The position numbers and the translations under genes were made by a program. The notes beneath the pieces were generated by a model that was given only the letters and a program-made list of their open reading frames with translations, was not told the DNA's origin and ran no database searches. 64,000 nt of DNA from Mytilus edulis (taxonomy: Eukaryota > Mollusca > Bivalvia > Mytilida > Mytilidae): NCBI RefSeq assembly GCF_963676685.1, contig NC_092352.1:26307117-26371116 (forward strand). Reading direction: 5' to 3'. Within the stretch, counting starts at the first letter, position 1; each line of letters starts with the position of its first letter. Below, piece by piece: positions 56,024 through 64,000 of this stretch.

Positions 56024-56659
56024 ATCTTACTTGTAAAGAACCATATGATTGTTTGATTGAATTAGATTCTATTTTCTTCAACTGAATTCATCCAATATTA
56101 TAGTAGTGAACTGTAATAAATGACTTCTGGGTCGTGATTGAATTATTGACCTACATATGAGCTCCATTGGCTAAAATTTAACATTATGCAAGTCCACATA
56201 TGCATGTACATCTACAAGACTGATTGATTTTAGAACAATCAAATAGGAAATAAAAGATACATTTCAGTCAGAAAGGTCTGCTTTGTCATATTTGTATAAT
56301 AATTCAATTTTCAAACAGCTAAACTTTCCATTAAAATTTTCAACCCATAATAGGTAATCAGATGTAATGATATTCATTTGCATAACATCATTTTCTATCA
56401 GATGTAGCTCATAAATTAGCCCAAACTGGTAATCATAAACCCTGCCAAGGTTTGCTGAACTTATGATGCAGTAGATTTTTAGGGGCCTTATGATTTCTGG
56501 TCTGTTCGTTTGTCTGTCTGACCTGATTCAGGTTAAAGTTTTCAGTTAAGGTAGTTTTTGATGAAGTTGAAGTCCAATTAATTTGAAACTTACACATGTT
56601 TGGTTTCCCATGATATGACCCAAAGATGACCATGCCTGACAGGCATGACATGATTTTTT

Positions 56660-57770
56660 GTCTCGCTTGACCGAGTCAAAGAGCGAGACAGAGGTATGCT
56701 GTTTCCGGCGTTGACGATGACCACGTCAACATTTGTATTAGTTTGCGATTAGGTCTATTTTATGGTGAACCACTAGTGGTATGTCAAAGATATTTGGTAT
56801 GCAGTTGTATCAGTATTGGCACATCTCATTACCATGGAGATTATTTGGCACCACCCCCTCAGTTATGGTGTTGACTTTGAAATTTTTGTTTAGTTTTCAT
56901 GTATTATTTTGTGATTAGGTCTAGTTTATTGTAAACCACTAGTGGTAAGTCAAAGATATTTGGTATACAGTTGTATCAGTATTGGCACATCTCATTACCA
57001 TAGATATTATTTGGCCTGGCCCCTCAGTTATGGTCTGTTAACTTTGAAACTTGCTTAGTTTTCATGTGTAAGTTTGTGATTAGGACTAGTTTATGGTGAA
57101 CTACTAGTGGTAAGTCAAAGATATTTGGTATACAGTTGTATCAGTATTGGCACATCTCATTAACATGGAGATTATTTGGCGCCCCAATACCCTCAGTTAT
57201 GGTCTATTGACTTTGAAACTTTTGTTTAGTTTTCATGTATTATTTTGTGATTAGGTCTAGTTTATGGTGAACCACTAGTGGTAAGTCAAAGATATTTGGT
57301 ATGCTGTTGTATCAGTATTGGCACATCTCATTACCATGGAGATTATTTGGCCCCACCCCCTCAGTTATGGTCTGTTGACTTTGAAACTTTTGTTTAGTTT
57401 TCATGTATTATTTTGTGATTAGGTCTATTTTATGGTGAACCTCAAGTAGTATGTTAATGATAATTGGTATGCAGTTGTAAAAGCATTGGCATATCTCATT
57501 TCCATGGAGATTATTTGGCCCCGCCCCCTCAGTCAAGGTCTATTGACTTTGAAACTTTTGCTTAGTTTTCATGTATTAGTTTGTGTTTAGGTTTGTTTAA
57601 TGGGAACTGCCTATAATAAGTAAATGGTATTGGGTTTGTGTTGTATTAGCATTGGCACATCTCATTTTCATGGAGATTGTTGAGCCATGTACCTTCAGTC
57701 ATGGTTCATAGACTTTGAATATATGCAAATTTTACATGTTGCTATTTCGATTTCAACATTTGCAGTATCG
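56660..57770 (+). repeat. six tandem 168-bp units headed by a palindrome
   Basis: The array starts with the inverted sequence gtctcgcttgac-cga-gtcaaagagcgagac (56660-56689). Units begin at about 56751, 56917, 57082, 57253, 57421 and 57589, each with 'gtgaaccactagtgg', 'gtatcagtattggcacatct', 'catggagattatttggc' and 'gttgactttgaaacttttg'. Divergence grows towards the last unit. Between the convergent USO1 and MRE11 genes. Confidence 0.9.
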
Positions 57771-57806
57771 AAATTACCAAAAAGCAAGACATATCCCTGT
57801 GATAAG

Positions 57807-57819
57807 TTTATTATTTATT
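57807..57819 (-). terminator. MRE11: candidate MRE11 poly(A) signals
   Basis: Two AATAAA hexamers on the minus strand (TTTATT at 57807-57812 and 57814-57819) lie 475-487 bases after the MRE11 stop. No nearer canonical hexamer was noticed. Confidence 0.3.
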
Positions 57820-58293
57820 TTCTAGTGAAGTGGATTGTGGATATATTATTTTTATGATAAGATATCATGAAAGGATCATGAAACATTTTAGGAGTGTTGT
57901 TTTTGATAGTTTTCTACAGCATTAACATCTTGAATCAACAGCTAAGACTAACTAAATTAGCTTCCTGTAATAGAAATAATATTTTACACTCCTTTATGAA
58001 CAATGAGTTGTCCTTTATGTTCCTTTTAAATTTAGAGGTCATCCTGTTTGTAACTGCACTGTAGAATGTTTAAAGCCCTATGGGCCGAGTGAAATAAAAA
58101 TTGAATAATCAAACAGAATATTCTACCTTCATTGAACCATTCCCAAATCAAGAAAGACATTTATACAATTTTAATTACAGCTTGCATGATTGACATTATT
58201 GACATATTTCATAATAAAACAAATAACCAGTAACAATCTACTCTGTAACAAACTTTCAAATAATAAACAGTATGTGTCTTATTGTGTCTAATA

Positions 58294-58471
58294 TCATCGT
58301 TTCTTCTTTTTAGCTGGCATAATATCTTCATCTGAGTCAGTATCAAAAGTTATTCCCCTTGATTTTGGAGCTGATTTTTTGGTTGGTGCTGGTTTTCTGG
58401 AGGAGGAGGAAGCATTGAATGGGTCATCATCTGATAATTCCATCACATCATCATTCTCTGAGTCTGCATAA
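58294..58471 (-). CDS. MRE11: MRE11 last exon: acidic and basic tail
   Basis: Begins with the third base of a Ser codon after a ttcag acceptor. It encodes [18 protein letters not shown], a Ser-rich linker and [16 protein letters not shown] followed by AKKKKR. The acidic DDDPF and [11 protein letters not shown] parts match the conserved end of animal MRE11. The terminal KKKKR could act as a nuclear localisation signal. It is separated from the GAR exon by a 2.15-kb intron. Confidence 0.9.
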
Positions 58472-61400
58472 CTGAAACCACAAGTGAATGTTTCATATGT
58501 TTTTCGATACAAAAAAATCAAAATCATGCATACTTTAAAATATGTTTAATAAATTATTTTTAAGGATTGTTGATACTATTTTTTTTATCTGCATGACCCA
58601 GTAATAAGGATAGGTGTATTTTTCTCCTATTTCATTTCAGGAATTGGGACAATATTGTGACAATTGTGGACTGATAATTTTTATTATTTAATGTGTTATT
58701 AATTGTATTTAAACATATATTTATTTGAATATTGGTGGGTGGTCAACTTCTTAGGTGTGCACAAACACTTATAAATGCATTGATTTTCATACTCATGATT
58801 TAAACCATTTATACTTTGCAAGCGAGAAAGGCCAGTTTTATATGTATATCTGGGTAATGATTAACTACGAAATACTTTGATTATCCTGTCATATAGTGAT
58901 TTATTTTGACATATCTTGTCGTGAGATTCAACTTGTTTACATCTGCCATGACACCGTTCTGTACTTTCACTTTGCGATCCCATATTATTATTTGTTTAAG
59001 TTAACACTTTATCAATGCAGATCATTATGTATTTATTATGTTTGTGCCTCCCTTTTCATTAACAATGTCTATATTTATGATAGAGCAGGGTTTTCATTGC
59101 TCTCATTTAAGCATTATATCTAATGTGTAAGGTTATGTAAATTACACCCAAGTTCAAACACCGTATCGAGAAAGGAATTTACTGTCCGTTTAAAAATAGC
59201 ATTATATAGAAATGTCTTTATTCTTATTTGCTTTTAAACATAATTCGGACAAGAAGGACAAATTTAGGACAACTGAATGTTTCTTTATTTAAGAATAACG
59301 AATTCTGTTTGTCTTTATAAACGTTTCTAGCCAAAAGACGTAAGAAACGCTGCTTTTAATTGGATGATTTGATGTTTACTTTTACATAATAGTTAGTGCC
59401 AAAATACATAAATAGGAGCCTGTAGATAAACATGGAATTTTGAATGAATCCTTTGAACCTTCAACTACCTTTTTATATTCACCACCCAATTTATTGTTTT
59501 ATCTGTTGAATGATGAATGTGTATTTGGTGTTTATTATATTGAAAGAAGAAGTCAAAATACAAATAAAACAAGAATGTGTCCTCAGTACACGAATGCCCC
59601 ACTCGCACTATCATTTTCCATGTTCAGTGGACCGTGAAATTGGGGTAAAAACTCTAATTTGGCATTAAAATTAGAAAGATCATATCATAGGGGACATGTG
59701 TACTAAGTTTGAAGTCGATTGGACTTAAACTTCATCAAAAACTACCTTGACCAAAAACTTTAACCTGAAGCGGGACAGACGGACGGACGAACAGATGGAC
59801 GGACGGACGGACGCACAGACCAGAAAATATAATGCCCCTCTACTATCGTAGGTGGGGCATAATAAATATCATTGTTAATATGTTTATTACAAATCTGTTT
59901 CTCCACAATGCTGTTGATTCCACCCCTCCTGAATGATGGTTAAACAGTTTATAGCAACCCTAGGTTTGTTACAATATCCCTAATGCACCTCGAAATGAGA
60001 AACTCAAAAGTTTTGTATAAACAAAAAATCTCTGTGTAGTGATATTGGACATGTTTCTATGTTTTACAAATGACTGAGCTTAACCATTTGTGGTTATTAG
60101 GAAAGTAGAGGAACATAGAATAAATGTGTACAAACTATGGAGCTATTAAATGTGTTCAAAGTATTAAATTCTCAAAGAACTTATTGTGTTAAAAAAGGGA
60201 TTTTTTACCACGAGGAGCCGCATCACGAAAGGATGTTCGGGGTATGCTAATTTACGGAAAAATAATCTCACTTCGTACCCCGAAAATTTAACCACATATG
60301 TGAAAATGTCACAGCTTGAAAACGAGCTATCATACATATCCAAGTTTACGATATGGACTGAGCTATAGGAAAAAACGTTACCATTACCACCTATGTAAAA
60401 ACAATTAAAGATATTGACCTAATTGGCCTCAAACTTTAAATAGCCTCTAAAGGCTGTGGTGAAAATCAAAATTTTGAAATAAAAAAGAAAAGAAAACAAG
60501 AATGTGACCATGGGACACAGATGACCTCACTTGTAAATATGTACTAATTCAAACCTATAGATGTTTTGTTTTCTTTGAAATTTAATGACATTTGTTTCTT
60601 AATTGTCTGTAAGTTATAAACATACCTCATAGTCTTATTCCTGGATGATCTAGAACTCTGAGATGCAAAGGCATTTTTAATACTACTTTGACTCTCAGCT
60701 ACAACAGGTGCTTTCTTAGATCCTCTTCCCCTTCCCCCTCTTGTTCCTCTAGTACTAGTTTCTCCACCTCCTCTACTTCCTCTTGATCCTCTTGCACCAC
60801 GTCCACGCCCTCTTCCCCTACCTCGTCCTCTTGTACTTGTATCCATTTCATCTTCTTCGTTTGAATTCTCTGATTTGCTGTCTTCATCAAATCCAGTATC
60901 ATCGGCTGGACGTTTTGCTCTTGCCCGCTGAATAGCTTCCTGGGCTTCCTGAACATCTTCTTTCTTCTTCTTTCTCTCATCCCTGTACCTTATCACTTCA
61001 TCATCAATAGCATCAGTTTCTGCATTTCTTGTTTTGAGATAACCCTGAAATTATAATACAATGTAATTAAATGTTCACTAAGGTTGACAACCGAATGTAG
61101 GATTGCCATGTCTTGCTTCCACAACATTTTAAGCCTGACAAAAAGACAGGGTGTATGATAAATAACTTGCCAACTCATGTCCAAACAGGCCCGTAGCCAG
61201 GACTTTCCAAAGGGGGGGTCATTTGGACTCACAAACTCGACTTTAACAGTCACAATTCGAACAAAACGTTGACTTTAACAGTGCTCAATTGTTTTCAAGG
61301 GGGGGGGGGGTCCAAACCCCCTGGCTACGGGTATGCCAAAGTTCATTTTTTTCAATCTCAGAATTAATTAGATGTGATAACTAAATTAACAGACCTGTGT

Positions 61401-63112
61401 TTTCTCCAGCTGATATTTGACAAGTTCTGAAATGGCCTCCTTTTCTTCTTTTTCCACATACTCTGCAACAGCGTCACCCATACCTTTTTCTGTGAGTAAC
61501 TTTAATTGCATGTGCTAAAAAGAAATCAGTAAATTCAGAATTTAAATTTCAAATTTGCTACTTTGATTCTTTATAAAAAAACAAAACTATGCAAGATAAA
61601 CTGACACATCATTGCTTACTGAAATAGAATTTTACCACCAGGAACTCAATTTAGAGTTTTCATTATGCTTTATTTATTTTCCCCATATTTTCTTCTTCAA
61701 AAGGGGCACATATGCTAAAGTATCTTGTCTGCTTAACTGATCATAACTAAATATTATGGTGACAGTTTTTGAGCTGAAGGTATTACTAAATGTTTATCAG
61801 TGAACCCTAAAATAAGGTTAAGGTAAGGTGATTCTTTTCATTATGCTTGAACAGACATGTTTAACCCCAACCTATTCTGTAGGTATTTGCAGTGTCCAAA
61901 GTTAGGAGCCTGTAATTCAGTGGTTGTCGTTTGTTGATGTGTTACTATAGAACAGACATGTTTAACCCCAACCCATTCTGTAGGTATTTGCAGTGTCCAA
62001 AGTTAGGAGCCTGTAATTCAGTGGTTGTCGTTTGTTGATGTGTTACTAATTTGTTTTTCTTTAATTAGTTTTCTCGTTGCAATTGTTTTACATTTGTCAA
62101 ACTATTAGCCTTACAATAGTCATACACAGGCCATACAATTTTTAATTGGACATGGCTGTGAATTAATACATCCTCAGCATTCAGCAGGACCCACAATCAA
62201 TATTAGCTTTACTGTGAAATGAATGTTACTTTGAACATAGTCATAGAGTACTATATCTAATAAGTATTACATGCTTTACTGTGGAATGAATGTTACTTTG
62301 AACATAGTCATAGAGTACTATATCTAATAAGTATTACATGCTGGTTATTTCACTGGGATCTCAATCGTATTGGCAGTGAAGTAAATAAATATAGTGGTGT
62401 AATTTACATTTTTTTAAACGATCAACTAACTATCATGACTATTAATAACTTTAAAATTTCAACATACTGTGTCTGCTTGTGAAAATATATCTTTCACAAC
62501 ATCTTCTACTCTTGATTTCTCTAGGTTTTCCTTTCTTATAGCATACTGTAGAGCCTCATCTTGAAATAAAAACATAAAATATGTCATTTAACTGCAAGCC
62601 TGCATTGCTCACAGCATAATACTGAATAATGCTACTGGTTTGTTTTTTTAAAGACCATTGTGAAAGGGCCAAAAAATGTAGAAATTGGATAGGGAAACTG
62701 TCAATAACAAGATTGGACGTGCAGAAATGTCTCAGGGGATTGGCTGACCAGAAATATCTAAATTTTAATAACTGATCACTTATCAATGACATGAGTTAAA
62801 AGTTCTCATTGACAATCATACCACCTCTTATTTCTTTAGTACTGTAGGGTTTGTGGAATTAAGCTAAGTTTATCCCCTTGACTTTCACGATAGAGAATAT
62901 TAGTTATGAAATCAAAGTATTTTGACACCCTAAGTAGCAATTGTTAAAAATATTTATTTTTTAGGATGTATTTAAGAGCTTAAATCACTGTGACAAAACA
63001 GTCAGATGCAACTTTACCATTTTTATCTTCTTTCTTCATTATAATTTTTTTCCTAGTAAAATGCAGTATATCTTTAGGGTTTGCCACTTTGTCTACAAAT
63101 TTTTGACCAAAC
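58294..63112 (-). CDS. MRE11: double-strand break repair protein MRE11, last five coding exons (5' part outside window)
   Basis: Exons in transcript order: 63018-63112, 62468-62559, 61395-61514, 60626-61044, 58294-58471. All junctions are AG/GT and phases join, giving 300 residues to the stop at 58294. MRE11 is the nuclease of the MRE11-RAD50-NBS1 complex, which senses and resects DNA breaks and activates ATM. The window covers the end of the capping/DNA-binding region ([48 protein letters not shown]), a helical Lys/Glu segment, the Gly-Arg motif and the tail. The phosphoesterase motifs with the metal ligands lie upstream and are not seen in the remaining 890 bases, so the gene continues beyond the window (or is incomplete in this assembly). 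Confidence 0.94.
58520..59560. other. MRE11 last intron, repeat-free part
   Basis: AT-rich intron sequence with no exon, RNA gene or clear inverted repeat. Confidence 0.4.
59568..59865 (+). repeat. 'aacaagaatgtgtcc' family, copy 2, with ggac microsatellite
   Basis: Matches 7590-7855 throughout. Near its end it carries a (ggac)n run ('gacggacggacgaacagatg', 59,770-59,815) and ends 'atgcccctctactatcgtag + gtggggcat', a near-inverted tip. A 5' piece of the same family lies at 60,495-60,540. Confidence 0.75.
60626..61044 (-). CDS. MRE11: MRE11 exon with Gly-Arg-rich (GAR) motif
   Basis: The 419-base exon opens with [27 protein letters not shown], matching the '[20 protein letters not shown]' position of vertebrate MRE11. 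It then has an acidic linker ([15 protein letters not shown]) and about 40 residues of [14 protein letters not shown] repeats. In vertebrates this motif is arginine-methylated by PRMT1 and is needed for DNA binding and focus formation. The end, [16 protein letters not shown], corresponds to the vertebrate 'MSIIDAFKSTRQQPSR'. Another frame in the same exon (60699-60980) is an Asp/Glu-rich shadow. Confidence 0.94.
61190..61331. mobile_element. 142-bp MITE with cccgtagccagg ends in MRE11 intron
   Basis: cccgtagccagg (61190-61201) and cctggctacggg (61320-61331) are perfect inverse ends. Inside them are G-runs (gggggggt and a run of about a dozen G at 61,299-61,310) and a repeated 'gactttaacagt'. 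No clear target duplication. Confidence 0.75.
61849..62140 (-). repeat. inverted relative of the 'aagatgtggtatgattg' family with 101-bp tandem duplication
   Basis: gaacagacatgtttaacccc...gttgatgtgttact is present twice with period 101 (61849 and 61950). It is followed by 'ttctcgttgcaattgtttta' and 'ttacaatagtcatacacagg', the reverse of the dispersed family. In an MRE11 intron. Confidence 0.7.
62208..62341 (+). repeat. 67-bp tandem duplication
   Basis: tttactgtg(a/g)aatgaatgtt...agtattacatgc occurs at 62208 and again at 62275 with one difference. In an MRE11 intron. Confidence 0.95.
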
Positions 63113-63615
63113 CTGAAAATATTATAAAAATACATTTAATAAATATTGTACACATTAGTTTACAATGATTACAGTTTCAATGAAATCCATTCCAAATCTT
63201 GACTCAATCCTAGTTGTGTTACAAAGATTAATTCAGATGAGTTAGTATAAAAAGTTTGTAAAACATACCAAAAACATAAGAACAATCCTCTAAACAATTT
63301 TACAACAAAGTTTTATGGAAAACATGGAAAAACTTCATGGTCTATTGTTGATGTTAATACCATAACAAGTAATAGCTTTTCAGCTTTTTCTCTTAGCTGA
63401 AGAAAATGGAAAGTGTTCTCGCTTTATAGATTAATTCATTCAGAATAGCCTTGCATTATATCAATCAACAAATTTTACCACACACGTTATAAAGTAGTAT
63501 ATCGTTTAACAGGTCGAGAACTCTAGATTTCCTGCTGTCAGAATATATTTGCATAGCAATTTCCAAAACACAAGGCAAATACGGCCTTGAAAAACTGACC
63601 AATCGACTCAATGAA

Positions 63616-63633
63616 CTACAATGCATTGTGGGC
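63616..63633 (-). promoter_or_regulatory. ZNF143/STAF-like binding site
   Basis: On the minus strand gcccacaatgcattgtag fits the STAF/ZNF143 consensus (CCCRNMATSCMYYRCR) at nearly every position. Such sites are promoter-proximal in animals. A short frame with an ATG at 63554 follows 62 bases downstream on the same strand. See the finding on a possible alternative promoter. Confidence 0.4.
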
Positions 63634-63639
63634 TACTAC

Positions 63640-64000
63640 GAGTTTACTAACACTTGAAAACATGTGGAATTAGCTGAAAAACTGTCAACTAATATAATGT
63701 CTGAGACCCTCAAAATAAATTTTCTTTTCTGAATATGTTTATTGTAAAATATATAACATAATCTTCAATTCGCATGCTCAGATAAAAAAGTATTGTTTAC
63801 GGGCTTCACCAATCGACTTTCTTTTTTTGCCTTGTAAAAGTAGTTGAACAGGTTTTTTCCATTGTTATGCATTGTACCTGAACAATAATTTCACGGCGTG
63901 AAACAGCTAAATGTTAAATGAATTGACCACCGTATAGTCTGAAAAATCGTTGAATGCTATTCCAGAAAAAAATGTATGAGGGGAGGGGGGGGTTGGAAGG
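63640..64000. other. window end, no feature
   Basis: AT-rich sequence ending in a G-rich run (63,978-63,998). No MRE11 exon or other coding exon is recognised. Confidence 0.4.

Noticed and set aside
60699..60980. 93-codon frame rich in Glu and Val on the minus strand
   Set aside because: Shadow frame of the MRE11 Gly-Arg exon produced by its repetitive codons.
63018..63112. First coding exon of MRE11
   Set aside because: It starts inside a codon (one base completes the previous codon) and matches the middle of the protein, so earlier exons must exist outside the window.

Overview
The window is eukaryotic, AT-rich, intron-rich and densely filled with dispersed repeats. The three recognisable genes are animal genes (a fatty-acid elongase, USO1/p115 and the C-terminal part of MRE11). 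Repeat style points to a bivalve mollusc, most likely a marine mussel of the Mytilus type: a tRNA-headed SINE with the mollusc-typical GTGGCGTTAAA core, a hammerhead-ribozyme repeat, many TA-flanked MITEs, and clusters of 160-bp-type monomers. The organism call is an inference from repeat flavour and gene structure, not from a search.

Layout. 1-800: last (or only) coding exon of a small single-pass membrane protein on the + strand with two poly(A) signals. 800-11,600: no gene; stacked dispersed repeats. 11,621-20,873 (-): a compact very-long-chain fatty-acid elongase (ELOVL family) of two coding exons. Its single 8.5-kb intron holds a nested pile of insertions: an old repeat, hit by a poly(A) retrocopy with target duplications and by a 4.2-kb element, which itself carries a 2.2-kb unit with identical 451-bp terminal direct repeats. 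20,900-30,600: intergenic repeats and a minisatellite, ending in an NRF1/ETS-type promoter. 30,626-53,118 (+): the complete vesicle-tethering factor USO1/p115, which I could assemble as 23 coding exons that all keep phase and give 947 residues. Its introns hold a hammerhead ribozyme, a 1.0-kb hAT element with an 8-bp target duplication, a 1.9-kb palindromic element, and several MITEs. 53,119-58,293: USO1 3' region, a SINE with a perfect 16-bp target duplication, and a six-copy 168-bp tandem array. 58,294-63,112 (-): the last five coding exons of MRE11, with the Gly-Arg-rich motif and acidic/basic tail. Its nuclease domain lies outside the window. 63,113-64,000: no further MRE11 exon seen; a ZNF143/STAF-like site with a short downstream ORF.

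The three main genes are unrelated housekeeping functions (ER lipid elongation, ER-Golgi tethering, DNA break repair). ELOVL and USO1 are divergent, USO1 and MRE11 convergent; there is no operon-like logic. No new protein system is visible. The unusual material is in the mobile DNA: the hammerhead motif, the LTR-like unit made of TIR-bounded direct repeats, the palindromic element whose two arms keep the same reading frame open, and the element with six TTTGCGCC-type subterminal motifs.
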